DNA of 44,757 nt from Bordetella parapertussis (GTDB taxonomy: Bacteria; Pseudomonadota; Gammaproteobacteria; Burkholderiales; Burkholderiaceae_B). The stretch spans positions 1 through 44,757 of the forward strand of contig CAMDNZ010000024.1 of the NCBI GenBank assembly GCA_945903445.1. The letters run 5' to 3'. Positions 8,732-17,393 of this stretch are shown one piece after another; position 1 is the first letter of the stretch; each line of letters opens with the position of its first letter. Made by a program: the position numbers and the translations under genes. The notes beneath the pieces are model-generated. The model made no database searches, had not been told where the DNA came from, and was given only the letters and a program-made list of their open reading frames with translations.

Positions 8732-10027
8732 TTATTGCTGATTGTCGGAATGCGCACCCCAACGGCGCGCGACATAGTTCTCGACGATGACTTGAAACTC
8801 TTCGGCGATACGATCGCCTTTGAGGGTAACCGTCCGCTCGCCATCGACGAAGACAGGGGCCGACGGCACCTCTCCGGTTCCCGGCAAGCTGATGCCGATA
8901 TCGGCATGACGGCTTTCTCCGGGCCCGTTGACCACACAGCCCATCACCGCGACGTTCATGGACTCGACGCCAGGATACTGCGCGCGCCAGATCGGCATCT
9001 GATTGCGCAGATACGACTGAATGCTGTCGGCCAGTTCCTGGAAAAACGTGCTGCTGGTGCGGCCGCAGCCGGGACATGCCACGACCATCGGCGTAAAAGC
9101 CCGCAGCCCCATGGTTTGCAGGATCTCCTGGCCCACGATCACTTCGCGGGCGCGGTCGCCATTGGGCTCCGGAGTCAGCGAGATGCGAATCGTATCGCCA
9201 ATGCCCTGTTGCAGCAAAACCGACAAGGCCGCGGTCGACGCGACGATGCCTTTGCTGCCCATGCCCGCTTCGGTCAGACCCAGATGCACCGGGTAGTCGC
9301 AGCGTGCCGATAGATCGCGATAGACGCCGATCAGGTCCTGCACGTGACTGACCTTGCAGGACAAGACGATTTTATCGCGCCCCAGGCCGAGTTCTTCGGC
9401 GCGCTGCGCGTTGGTAATGGCCGAGACGACCAACGCGTCGCGCATGACGGCCTGAGCGTCCCAAGGCGTCGCGCGCGCATTGTTTTCATCCATCTTGCGC
9501 GCCATCAATTCGTGATCGAGGCTGCCCCAGTTCACACCGATACGCACCGGCTTGTCGTAACGGCAGGCCACTTCGATCATCTGGGCGAAGTTGTCGTCCC
9601 GTTTTTTTCCGCCACCCATGTTGCCCGGGTTGATGCGGTACTTGGACAACGCCTGGGCGCATTCCGGAAATTCGGTGAGCAGCTTATGGCCGTTGTAGTG
9701 GAAGTCGCCCACCAGCGGGGTATCGACCCCCATGCGGTCCAACTGCTCGCGAATGGCGATCACTTCACGCGCCGCGTCGGGCGTATTGACAGTGATGCGC
9801 ACTAATTCGGAACCCGCCTGGGTCAATTCCTTGACTTGAATGGCGGTGGCGATGGCATTGGCCGTATCGGTGTTGGTCATGGATTGCACGACCACGGGCG
9901 CGCCGCCCCCGATGGTGACGACCCGGTCGCCCCAGCGCACTTTCACGGCGCGGGTCAAGCGGCGGTCGGCCGCACCGATGGCGCTGGGCACGAGATCCAG
10001 ACAAGCAGGCTGTGAAGTCACTGACAT
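8732..10027 (-). CDS. ispG: IspG, 4-hydroxy-3-methylbut-2-enyl diphosphate synthase (MEP pathway)
   Basis: 431-residue iron-sulfur enzyme that converts methylerythritol cyclodiphosphate to HMBPP in isoprenoid synthesis. The N-terminal TIM-barrel part holds QSMTNTDTAN and GNMGGGKKRDD. The C-terminal part carries the 4Fe-4S ligand region: the CPGCGRTSSTF motif and, further on, the GCVVNGPGES stretch. The start (MSVTSQPACLDLVPSA) is an ATG at 10025-10027 with only a weak ribosome-binding site. It lies 70 bp after the RodZ-like gene and 50 bp before hisS, as in other betaproteobacteria. Confidence 0.97.
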   Translation of the reverse strand: MSVTSQPACLDLVPSAIGAADRRLTRAVKVRWGDRVVTIGGGAPVVVQSMTNTDTANAIATAIQVKELTQAGSELVRITVNTPDAAREVIAIREQLDRMGVDTPLVGDFHYNGHKLLTEFPECAQALSKYRINPGNMGGGKKRDDNFAQMIEVACRYDKPVRIGVNWGSLDHELMARKMDENNARATPWDAQAVMRDALVVSAITNAQRAEELGLGRDKIVLSCKVSHVQDLIGVYRDLSARCDYPVHLGLTEAGMGSKGIVASTAALSVLLQQGIGDTIRISLTPEPNGDRAREVIVGQEILQTMGLRAFTPMVVACPGCGRTSSTFFQELADSIQSYLRNQMPIWRAQYPGVESMNVAVMGCVVNGPGESRHADIGISLPGTGEVPSAPVFVDGERTVTLKGDRIAEEFQVIVENYVARRWGAHSDNQQ

Positions 10028-10097
10028 GGATGTTTAAACCCCGCTAAAAACACGGAAATAAAATAGGAAGACGGTGCCGATGAGGCGACGCGACACG

Positions 10098-10718
10098 TCA
10101 TTGTGATGCAGAACCGGCGGCAGGTGCCGCCGCAGAGCCCCTCACAGGCGCTGCGACCGATGGCGCTCCCGGCGCGCTTGAGCCGATCGCAGCCGGCCCC
10201 GGCGTTGACTGACCTGCGGCAGGCGCGACGACACCCGCAGGTGCTTCCGTTGCCGCCCCGCCGCCGGGCAACCATTTCGACGGCAGCCAGCCTTGCCAGA
10301 ACGCATAGGTCGCTCCGGCTGCCACGAACAGCAACAGAACGATCAGCCATCCCCACGATACGCCGCCAGTGGCCTCGTCTGCTACCACGGGCCGACGACT
10401 GCCGCGCAAGGCTGCGTTGTCGGGTCGAACCGGCTGCACACCGGCATACGGCGCGATGATAGCGGCCAGGGCCGTCTCGTCGGCACCGACTAAGCGGGCG
10501 TAGCCCCGCACCAGGCCACGCAGGGAGACACCCGTGGGTAAATCGGCCCAGCGCTCTTCTTCCAGCGCGACGATCTGGCGCGGCGAGAACTTGATACGGC
10601 TGGACACGGCCTCGGGCGTCAGCCCCTGGCTTTCACGCAAACTGCGCAGCGCCGCACCAATGGACGGTGCTGCGGCGAAAGACGATGGCGAGGAAGCGGC
10701 TGTGTCGGTTTCTGTCAT
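10098..10718 (-). CDS. Short RodZ-like HTH membrane protein
   Basis: 206-residue protein with an N-terminal helix-turn-helix of the RodZ type (about residues 18-80: IGAALRSLRESQGLTPEAVS, then YARLVGADETAL). A single membrane segment follows (WGWLIVLLLFVAAGATYAF, about 122-140), then an Ala/Pro/Gly-rich tail to the end. In rod-shaped bacteria RodZ links MreB filaments to the envelope. The position between rlmN and ispG matches rodZ elsewhere, and the start overlaps the rlmN stop (ATGA). The protein is clearly shorter than E. coli RodZ and lacks its folded periplasmic beta domain; only low-complexity sequence follows the membrane span. Identity as a RodZ homologue is good, full function uncertain. 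Confidence 0.8.
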   Translation of the reverse strand: MTETDTAASSPSSFAAAPSIGAALRSLRESQGLTPEAVSSRIKFSPRQIVALEEERWADLPTGVSLRGLVRGYARLVGADETALAAIIAPYAGVQPVRPDNAALRGSRRPVVADEATGGVSWGWLIVLLLFVAAGATYAFWQGWLPSKWLPGGGAATEAPAGVVAPAAGQSTPGPAAIGSSAPGAPSVAAPVRGSAAAPAAGSASQ

Positions 10719-11893
10719 GCGGGAACCTGGCGAATCGGGATGGCTTTACGCGCAGCAGTCATGCGTTCGGCGATGCGAGTGCGATCGCGCACTTCGCCAG
10801 CCAGCTGGCCACAGGCGGCGTCGATGTCGTCGCCACGCGTCTTGCGCGTCGTGGTAACCACACCGGCATCCATCAGGCGCTGTGCGAACTGGCGCACACG
10901 CGCGGCCGGCGAACGCAGCAAGCCCGATTGCGGGAATGGATTGAACGGAATCAGATTGATCTTGCAGCGCACCTGAGCGGCGATGCCGATCAACTCGCGT
11001 GCATGTTCGTCCGAATCGTTGACGCCATCGAGCATCACGTACTCGAACGTAATGAAATCGCGCGGCGCGTACTCGAGATAGCGGTTGCACGCCGCCAGCA
11101 GCTCGGCCAGCGGGTATTTCTTGTTCAGCGGCACCAGCCGATCGCGCAAGGCGTCGTTGGGCGCGTGCAGCGACACCGCCAGCGCCACCGGGCAGTCGGC
11201 GGCCAGGCGATCCATCATGGGCACGACCCCCGAGGTGGACACGGTGACACGGCGACGCGACAGGCCATAGGCATTGTCGTCCAACATCAGCCGCAAGGCC
11301 ACCAGCAAGGGATCGTAATTTAAGAGCGGTTCGCCCATGCCCATCATGACCACGTTAGTGATGATGCGCGAATCGGCGGCGCCGCGCGACGGCGCGGCGG
11401 CAGAATCGGCGGGGCTCAAACGGGCGGCACCCGCGCCGTCTTCACGCAGGCGCTTGTTGGCCCACCACAGTTGTCCGATGATTTCGGACGCGGTGAGATT
11501 GCGGTTGAAACCCTGATAACCCGTCGAACAGAACGGGCAGCCCACCGTACAGCCCGCCTGGCTGGACATGCACAGGGTGCCCCGGTCGTCTTCGGGGATA
11601 AACACGGTCTCGACCGCATTGCCTGCGCCCACATCGAACAGCCACTTGCGCGTTCCATCGGTGGAGCGCTGCTCGGTGGTAAGCGTGGGGCCGGCGATTT
11701 GGCAGTGACGATCGAGCTTTTCGCGGAAATCGCGGGCCAGGTCGGTCATCGCATCGAACGAATTGGCTTGGCGTTGATGCATCCAGCGCTGCAACTGTCT
11801 GGCGCGAAAAGGCTTGCCGCCCCATTGGGCGACCAGTTCGGACAGCGCCTGGGATTCCAGGCCAAGGAGGTTGACGCGTTCGTCAGTATTCAT
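10715..11893 (-). CDS. rlmN: RlmN, dual 23S rRNA/tRNA adenine-C2 methyltransferase
   Basis: 392-residue radical SAM enzyme that methylates C2 of A2503 in 23S rRNA and of A37 in some tRNAs. The 4Fe-4S cluster motif CTVGCPFC has its cysteines at about 115, 119 and 122. The GMGEPLLNYD motif follows, and the second catalytic cysteine lies near residue 361 (DIDAACGQL). An extra low-complexity loop of about 25 residues (roughly 151-176, Ala/Ser/Pro-rich) lies between LRED and SRIITN. The family core is otherwise complete, so the loop is probably tolerated. It is 178 bp downstream of ndk, and its stop overlaps the RodZ-like start by 4 bp. Confidence 0.97.
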   Translation of the reverse strand: MNTDERVNLLGLESQALSELVAQWGGKPFRARQLQRWMHQRQANSFDAMTDLARDFREKLDRHCQIAGPTLTTEQRSTDGTRKWLFDVGAGNAVETVFIPEDDRGTLCMSSQAGCTVGCPFCSTGYQGFNRNLTASEIIGQLWWANKRLREDGAGAARLSPADSAAAPSRGAADSRIITNVVMMGMGEPLLNYDPLLVALRLMLDDNAYGLSRRRVTVSTSGVVPMMDRLAADCPVALAVSLHAPNDALRDRLVPLNKKYPLAELLAACNRYLEYAPRDFITFEYVMLDGVNDSDEHARELIGIAAQVRCKINLIPFNPFPQSGLLRSPAARVRQFAQRLMDAGVVTTTRKTRGDDIDAACGQLAGEVRDRTRIAERMTAARKAIPIRQVPA

Positions 11894-11949
11894 GATGTAA
11901 ACCTTGCCCCCGTTCGAGTGGGCGGCGAGTCGACTTTTTTAAGACAGTT

Positions 11950-11995
11950 CGGTCCGGACGGCGCCTTCCGGGACAGGAAGGAGAACGACGGACCG
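11950..11995 (-). other. Inverted repeat in the ndk-rlmN spacer
   Basis: CGGTCCG at 11950-11956 pairs with CGGACCG at 11989-11995, and a smaller TTCC/GGAA pairing can form inside. On the minus strand an A-rich, not T-rich, stretch follows, so it is not a clear terminator. The spacer (11894-12071) shows no open frame of interest. Confidence 0.25.
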
Positions 11996-12071
11996 ATACT
12001 GGCCGGAAAAACTGGCCGACCGGCTCGACGGGCGCGGACAATCAGGTCGGCAGCGACGCCGACCCACGCGC

Positions 12072-12488
12072 TCAACGACCCAGTTCGGGGAAGAAGAAAG
12101 CGATTTCGTTTGCAGCGGTGTCGGCAGCGTCCGAACCGTGAACGGCGTTGGCATCGATGCTGTCGGCGAAGTCGGCGCGGATGGTGCCTTTCTCTGCCTT
12201 CTTGGGATCAGTCGCGCCCATCAGATCACGGTTTTTCTGGATGGCGTTCTCGCCTTCCAGGGCTTGCACGAACACGGGGCCCGAGATCATGAAATCGACC
12301 AGGTCCTTGAAGAAAGGACGCTCTTTGTGCACGGCGTAGAAACGCTCGGCATCGTCGCGCGACAAGTGCTGAAAACGTGCAGCGACGACCTTCAGGCCAG
12401 CGTCTTCGAAACGCGTGACGATCTTGCCGATCACATTCTTGGCAACGGCGTCAGGCTTGATGATCGATAGAGTACGTTCGACAGTCAT
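12072..12488 (-). CDS. ndk: Nucleoside diphosphate kinase
   Basis: 138-residue Ndk, which transfers phosphate from NTPs to NDPs through a phospho-histidine. The start is the ATG at 12486-12488 (MTVERTLSIIKPDAV), with a GGAG motif 5-8 nt upstream; the longer open frame upstream is not conserved. The KPDAV motif near residue 11, the RPFF region near 57, and the active-site NAVHGSD with H117 are all present. It is the first gene of the leftward housekeeping block and is divergent from valS. A good sigma70-type promoter lies in the shared spacer. Confidence 0.98.
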   Translation of the reverse strand: MTVERTLSIIKPDAVAKNVIGKIVTRFEDAGLKVVAARFQHLSRDDAERFYAVHKERPFFKDLVDFMISGPVFVQALEGENAIQKNRDLMGATDPKKAEKGTIRADFADSIDANAVHGSDAADTAANEIAFFFPELGR

Positions 12489-12513
12489 GGAAACTCCACA
12501 AAAACAATGGTTT

Positions 12514-12541
12514 ACAGTAACCCGGTATTCTATCATGTCAA
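12514..12541 (-). promoter_or_regulatory. Probable sigma70 promoter for ndk
   Basis: On the minus strand a perfect -35 TTGACA (12536-12541) is followed, after 16 bp, by a TACTGT -10 (12514-12519). This lies about 26 bp upstream of the ndk start codon, leaving room for a short leader with the GGAG site. It sits in the 132-bp divergent spacer to valS. Confidence 0.5.
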
Positions 12542-12620
12542 CATGTCCAAAGAACATCATAGAATGATGGGTTCGCCCAGCCTTGCATGGCCTGGCCGCC
12601 CGCTCCTACCGAATCAACTC

Positions 12621-15506
12621 ATGACTGCATCTGCCCCTTCAGGCATTCCCGCCGACGCCCCTCAGACCGATCTGCCCAAAAGCTTCGAGCCGGCCGCGAT
12701 CGAACGCTCCTGGTACGACCGCTGGGTAGCCAAGAACTATTTCTCGGCCGGACGACATGTCCAGACTGGTAGTGGCACCCCCTATGTCATTCAGTTTCCG
12801 CCACCTAATGTGACCGGCACGCTGCACATGGGTCACGCGTTCAACCACACCATCATGGACGCGCTGGTGCGCTGGCGTCGGATGTCGGGCGACGACACCG
12901 CCTTCGTTCCCGGCACCGATCACGCCGGCATCGCCACGCAGATCGTGGTCGAACGCCAGTTGGACGCGCAAGGCGTGAGCCGCCACGACCTGGGCCGCCC
13001 GGCGTTTTTGGATAAGGTGTGGGCCTGGAAAGAGACCTCCGGCAATACCATTACCAGCCAGGTGCGCCGCCTGGGTTCGTCGGCCGACTGGCCGCGCGAA
13101 TACTTCACCATGGACGATCGGATGTCGGCCGGCGTGCGCGAGACCTTCGTGCGGCTGTACGAGCAAGGCTTGATCTATCGCGGCAAGCGACTGGTGAATT
13201 GGGATCCCGTGCTGCTGACGGCGGTGTCCGACCTGGAAGTACTGAGCGAAGAAGCCGATGGCCATATGTGGCACATCCTGTACCCGTTCGTAGACGGCCC
13301 GCAGACCATCACCAACGCAGAGGGCGAGACCGTCACCCTGCGCGGCATGAGCATCGCCACCACCCGTCCCGAGACCATGCTGGCCGATGGCGCCCTGTGC
13401 GTGCATCCCGACGACGCCCGCTATGCCCATCTGGTGGGCAAGTTAGTCGAGCTGCCGCTGTGCGACCGGAACATTCCCATCATCGCCGACGATTTCGTCG
13501 ACCCCGCCTTCGGTACGGGTTGCGTCAAGATTACCGGCGCGCACGACTTCAACGACTACGCCTGCGCCCTGCGCCACGGCCTGCCGCTGATCGAGATCTT
13601 CACGCTGGACGCCAGGATCAACCACAACGGCCCCGCCCAGTTCCAGGGCATGGATCGCTACGACGCCCGCCGCGCGGTGGTGGCCCAGCTGGACACCGAC
13701 GGCTATCTGGTCATGGTGCAAGCGCACAAGATGATGCAGCCGCGCGGCGATCGGACCGGCGTGGTGCTCGAACCCATGCTGACCGACCAGTGGTTCGTCG
13801 CCATGAGCAAGCCCGCCCCCGAAGGCACGCTGAACCCTGGCAAGAGCATCACCGAAGTCGCCCTGGAGGTCGTGGCCGACGGCCGGGTGAAGTTCTATCC
13901 CGAGAACTGGACCACCACCTATAACCAGTGGCTGGAGAACATCCAGGATTGGTGTATTTCGCGCCAGTTGTGGTGGGGCCATCAGATTCCTGCCTGGTAC
14001 GCCGAAGACGGCCAAGTGTTCGTGGCCCGCGACGAAGCCGCAGCACTCGAACAGGCGCGTGCGGCCGGTGTGACCGGCCCCCTGCGGCGCGACGAAGACG
14101 TGCTGGACACGTGGTTCTCGTCGGCACTGGTGCCTTTCACCACCCTGGGCTGGCCCGAGCAAACGCCGGATCTGGCGCGCTACCTGCCGTCCAGCGTGCT
14201 GGTCACCGGCTTCGACATCATTTTCTTCTGGGTTGCCCGGATGGTGATGATGAGCACCCATCTGACCGGCCAGATCCCGTTCAAACACGTGTATGTACAC
14301 GGACTGGTGCGGGATGCGTCAGGCCAGAAAATGAGCAAGTCCAAGGGCAACACCCTGGACCCGGTGGATCTGATCGACGGCATCGACGTGGAAGCTCTGG
14401 TCGCTAAGCGTACCTTTGGACTGATGAATCCCAAGCAGGCGGGCTCGATCGAAAAAGCCACTCGCAAGGAATTCGCCGACGGCATTCCGGCGTTTGGCGC
14501 CGATGCCCTGCGCTTCACTATGGCGGCCTATGCCACCCTGGGTCGCAATATCAACTTCGATCTGAAGCGCTGCGAAGGCTATCGGAACTTCTGCAACAAG
14601 CTGTGGAATGCGACTCGCTATGTACTGATGAACACGTCGGACGCCCCTGCGGCGACCGAGACTGCCGAACTGTCGTTTGCCGACCGCTGGATTCTGAGCG
14701 CCTTGCAAGATGTCGAACGCGAAGTGGCCAAGGGCTTCGACGACTACCGCTTCGACAACATCGCCAATGCGATTTATCGCTTCGTGTGGGACGAGTACTG
14801 CGATTGGTATGTCGAACTGGCCAAGGTGCAGATCCAGCGCGGGTCGCCCGCACAGCAAGCCGGCACTCGCCAGACACTGATCCGCGTGCTGGAAGTGATG
14901 TTACGGCTGGCCCACCCCATCATTCCGTTCATTACCGAGGCATTGTGGCAAACCGTGGCAGTCGCGGCCGGCAAGCGCGTGGAAGGTCAAGAGGCCAGCA
15001 TCAGCGTGCAACCCTACCCTGTTGCACATCCCACATGGGACAACGCGGAGGCGACCGCGGACATCGGCGCCTTGAAAGCTCAGGTCGACGCCATTCGGGC
15101 ACTGCGCGGCGAGATGGGCCTGGCGCCGTCGCAACGCGTTCCGCTGATCGCGGCAGGCGACAAGGCGGTGCTGATGCGCAACGCGCCCTATCTGGCCGCG
15201 CTGGCCAAGCTGGCCGAGGTCGAGATCGTCGATACCTTGCCGGACGTGGGTGCACCGGTACAAGTCGTGGGCAATGTGCAGTTGATGCTACGCGTGGGAA
15301 TCGATGTCGCCGCGGAGCGGGCACGCCTGGACAAGGAAATCGCTCGGCTAGAAGGCGAGATCACCCGGTGCTCGGCCAAATTGGCCAACGAAGGGTTCGT
15401 GGCCCGGGCCCCGGCAGCCGTCGTCGAGCAGGAGCGCGAACGCATCGCTCAGTTCGAGGACACCTTGGGCAAGGTGCGCGAGCAGCGCGGCAAGCTGAAG
15501 GGTTGA
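12621..15506 (+). CDS. valS: Valine--tRNA ligase
   Basis: 961-residue class I aminoacyl-tRNA synthetase for tRNA-Val, and the only plus-strand gene in the window. The start chosen is the ATG at 12621 (MTASAPSGIPADAPQ); in-frame ATGs further upstream would add residues lying in the divergent promoter region. The HIGH-type motif is HMGH (69-72, in NVTGTLHMGHAFNHT). The CP1 editing region includes the TTRPETMLAD stretch, and KMSKS is at 570-574. The C-terminal coiled-coil arm (AERARLDKEIARLEGEITRC) that grips tRNA is present. No strong Shine-Dalgarno sequence precedes the start. A strong hairpin follows about 50 bp after the stop. Confidence 0.97.
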   Translation: MTASAPSGIPADAPQTDLPKSFEPAAIERSWYDRWVAKNYFSAGRHVQTGSGTPYVIQFPPPNVTGTLHMGHAFNHTIMDALVRWRRMSGDDTAFVPGTDHAGIATQIVVERQLDAQGVSRHDLGRPAFLDKVWAWKETSGNTITSQVRRLGSSADWPREYFTMDDRMSAGVRETFVRLYEQGLIYRGKRLVNWDPVLLTAVSDLEVLSEEADGHMWHILYPFVDGPQTITNAEGETVTLRGMSIATTRPETMLADGALCVHPDDARYAHLVGKLVELPLCDRNIPIIADDFVDPAFGTGCVKITGAHDFNDYACALRHGLPLIEIFTLDARINHNGPAQFQGMDRYDARRAVVAQLDTDGYLVMVQAHKMMQPRGDRTGVVLEPMLTDQWFVAMSKPAPEGTLNPGKSITEVALEVVADGRVKFYPENWTTTYNQWLENIQDWCISRQLWWGHQIPAWYAEDGQVFVARDEAAALEQARAAGVTGPLRRDEDVLDTWFSSALVPFTTLGWPEQTPDLARYLPSSVLVTGFDIIFFWVARMVMMSTHLTGQIPFKHVYVHGLVRDASGQKMSKSKGNTLDPVDLIDGIDVEALVAKRTFGLMNPKQAGSIEKATRKEFADGIPAFGADALRFTMAAYATLGRNINFDLKRCEGYRNFCNKLWNATRYVLMNTSDAPAATETAELSFADRWILSALQDVEREVAKGFDDYRFDNIANAIYRFVWDEYCDWYVELAKVQIQRGSPAQQAGTRQTLIRVLEVMLRLAHPIIPFITEALWQTVAVAAGKRVEGQEASISVQPYPVAHPTWDNAEATADIGALKAQVDAIRALRGEMGLAPSQRVPLIAAGDKAVLMRNAPYLAALAKLAEVEIVDTLPDVGAPVQVVGNVQLMLRVGIDVAAERARLDKEIARLEGEITRCSAKLANEGFVARAPAAVVEQERERIAQFEDTLGKVREQRGKLKG

Positions 15507-15558
15507 TTGCCCGTACGATAAGTAGCGTATCTCGCCCTGCGCATTGAAACCCGCTCAT

Positions 15559-15589
15559 CGGCCCCCGCGTGCTCCACACGCGGGGGCCG
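15559..15589 (+). terminator. Strong hairpin terminator after valS
   Basis: A perfect 13-bp stem (CGGCCCCCGCGTG at 15559-15571 with its complement at 15577-15589) closes a 5-nt loop and is followed by AATCATTTA. The T-run is weak, but stem strength and position 53 bp after the valS stop make termination likely. It also marks the left edge of the gene-poor patch. Confidence 0.65.
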
Positions 15590-15949
15590 AATCATTTATG
15601 GAGAGCATGCCGCTTGCGTGCCGGGAGGCGGCAGAGGTGCCACCGGACTTTTCGTATCAACGCATCACGGCAGTGCCTACGATCGACAGGGTTTTTCAGG
15701 TCTGGGGCGGCGACGACAATGCCACGCCCCACTCGTCCAAGTGCACGATAGCGGCGAGATTAACGAGTGAGTGTGACAAGCCCTGTAAGCATGCGTATCG
15801 GGCAAAAGTGTCTCGTCAGGTCGCTGCCACGACGATCATAAACAATCGACTTCTCCCCGGGCCAGTTGTAAGTCGCCGATCGACTTTTAATCTACATCCT
15901 CAATTAGAGACGCCGTTGAAAATTCTCACAGCATAAAGGCTGGCGGGAA
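15590..15949. other. 360-bp stretch without a recognisable gene
   Basis: Open frames here are short and have no family features or ribosome-binding sites. A small inverted repeat (AAGTCG at 15870-15875 with CGACTT at 15881-15886, followed by TTAAT) could be a weak plus-strand terminator. The base composition shifts toward AT at the right-hand end, near the secreted-protein gene. Confidence 0.4.
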
Positions 15950-16279
15950 TTACCACTTCTCTTCATTTAAGGTCAAACTCCTAACTACCTGAGTATTATT
16001 TCCCGGATAATTAAATTTAACCATCACCGCCTGATTGAGATAATAAGCTCTCTCAGCCATGGCGCAAATACGATAATTGCCATTATTACCTCTGTTTTCT
16101 ACCAATCTTAATTTTTCGTTAAAATCTATTTTATCCCCCGTGAACGAAATGTAGCAATCGCTGGCATTGTAATGAATCGAATGCACTTTAATCGGGTATT
16201 TCTCTTCTGTAGCAGCAGCGGGATTCAGCATCGACAGCGCCAGAAACGGGATCATTCCAAGGGCATGATTAATTCGCAT
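15950..16279 (-). CDS. Small secreted protein, AT-rich gene, unknown function
   Basis: 109-residue exported protein. The start chosen is the ATG at 16277-16279 because a TGGAGA Shine-Dalgarno sequence lies 5-10 nt upstream, inside the alternative four-codon extension. A signal peptide (MRINHALGMIPFLALSML, cleavage likely after NPAAA) leaves about 85 mature residues with two cysteines, in SDCYISF and YRICAMAE, that could form a disulfide. The gene is markedly more AT-rich than its neighbours, which suggests acquisition. The C-terminal part (ICAMAERAYYLNQAVMVKF, then VVRSLTL) weakly resembles the helix-strand end of cholera-type AB5 toxin B subunits. That is a pattern reading only, and no toxin A subunit is visible nearby. 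It is probably a real gene of unknown function. Confidence 0.7.
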   Translation of the reverse strand: MRINHALGMIPFLALSMLNPAAATEEKYPIKVHSIHYNASDCYISFTGDKIDFNEKLRLVENRGNNGNYRICAMAERAYYLNQAVMVKFNYPGNNTQVVRSLTLNEEKW

Positions 16280-16492
16280 AACTTTCTCCATTAATTAAAC
16301 GAAAAACTCAAAAATTCAATAAGAGCGGTCTATGAAATCACACGGCAATCGGACAGGCTTTCAGAACCCCCGGAAAGTTACATTTAGTTAGCACCAAATC
16401 CAGCGCGAACCAATTCGATCAATTCGCATCCAAACTAGGGAGACAATCTTCGTCGGACTTTGACAGCGCGCCTGCCAACCGCGCAGCGGCGA

Positions 16493-16795
16493 TTAAATCG
16501 GGATGGCGAATCGCCGTCCCGTGAGCCACAGTAGAATGACCGCAAGGCCGTCCGGAATGTCGGAGAGAGATTTGGCACTGAGTTTGCTGTCGGAGACATC
16601 CTGGCCAACCGAAGTGCTCGACGGAGACGCCCGAATACGCTCGACCAAGACTCGCAGCGGCTCGGCCTTCATCACCATGCCGAGATCACCACCATAGAGG
16701 CGGCCGTCCACCGTGCGATGCGCGTCGTGCGTGGCATCGCGCGGATTCCAGGCGTGCAAGGCCCAATGCCCCTGCGTATACCCGCGCGCCGGTTG
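16493..16795 (-). pseudogene. Diverged fragment copy of trmD
   Basis: The minus strand encodes residues matching the early-middle part of TrmD in the same frame: HAWNPRDATHD, HRTVDGRLYGG, GMVMKAEPLR, ERIRAS, then a degenerate stretch and a trace of the SPTGHRF region (WLTGRRF). DNA between about 16640 and 16795 matches the intact trmD at 18335-18490 at roughly 85% by eye. The N-terminal 25-30 residues, the conserved GGPG motif (here GGDLG) and all of the C-terminal half are missing or altered. It is 1.0 kb downstream of the real trmD and on the same strand. It cannot make a working methyltransferase. Confidence 0.8.
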
Positions 16796-17214
16796 CAGTG
16801 GTCGAGCCGGAGCGGCAGCGTTCGATTGATTGGATCGCCTTAGTTGACGACGATAAGAATTCGCCTCGTGGTTTGCCTAAGGGCCGATTCGAACATCTCC
16901 TCCCCGTGCGCCTGCGAGGACTGTTTAGGGGTAGCAGACCGGTTCACTGCGTGCCGCAGCAAGAAGACCTCAGAACAGAACCGAATAGATCGACGACCGT
17001 TCACTACAGGTCGCAAAAGCAGACCAGGGTTCAATTCCCCAAGCAGGATGCGATTGCGGAAAGCCGGCAAGTTGGGGTTGAGGCCCAGAAAAACTCGAAC
17101 CCGCGTACAACCATTCGCGGTAATCGGGGTTGCGGACAACGGAAGATCCACGCCCTGCCACGCGCTCCCAGCCAATGATTTGATCCCAGTGAATCACCCC
17201 TAGCGCTGCAAACT
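16796..17214. other. 419-bp stretch of degenerate sequence without a recognised gene
   Basis: Overlapping open frames on both strands switch without any clear start, ribosome-binding site or family signature. Minus-strand pieces such as MIHWDQIIGWERVAG, and in another frame LGLNPNLPAFRNRILLG, could be remains of one frameshifted gene, but I cannot name it. A tRNA T-arm-like string (GGTTCAATTCCCC near 17030) lacks a matching stem and the rest of a tRNA. Confidence 0.35.
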
Positions 17215-17316
17215 CTAGTTCATAAAGGATAGGCGGAATAATCTCTCAATGTGGCATTGACGTCGATGAAGTTGGGCGTAGGCGCAAGATGATAAATCGA
17301 GGTACTCGGTGGCCAT
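17215..17316 (-). CDS. Possible 33-residue ORF
   Basis: Short open frame (begins MATEYLDLSSCAYAQLHRRQ) with an AAGGAT ribosome-binding-like site 4 nt before the ATG. It has no family features and lies in a decayed region, so it may be a remnant or chance. Confidence 0.15.
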   Translation of the reverse strand: MATEYLDLSSCAYAQLHRRQCHIERLFRLSFMN

Positions 17317-17393
17317 GGCTATCCTTTTCGGGTATGGCAGACTTGTTCCCCTGAGAAGCTCACAATTAAACCAGTGCGGCCTGGCTTCCACGT

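Noticed and set aside
7401..9077. 558-residue form of HisS
   Set aside because: The extra N-terminal 132 residues overlap ispG in another frame and have no synthetase features; the ATG at 8681 gives the family N-terminus.
15544..15936. 130-residue plus-strand open frame after valS
   Set aside because: It begins inside the valS terminator hairpin region, has no ribosome-binding site or family features, and composition changes along its length.
17020..17060. tRNA T-arm-like string GGTTCAATTCCCC in the decayed patch
   Set aside because: The flanking bases do not form a 5-bp T stem, and no acceptor, D or anticodon arms can be drawn around it.
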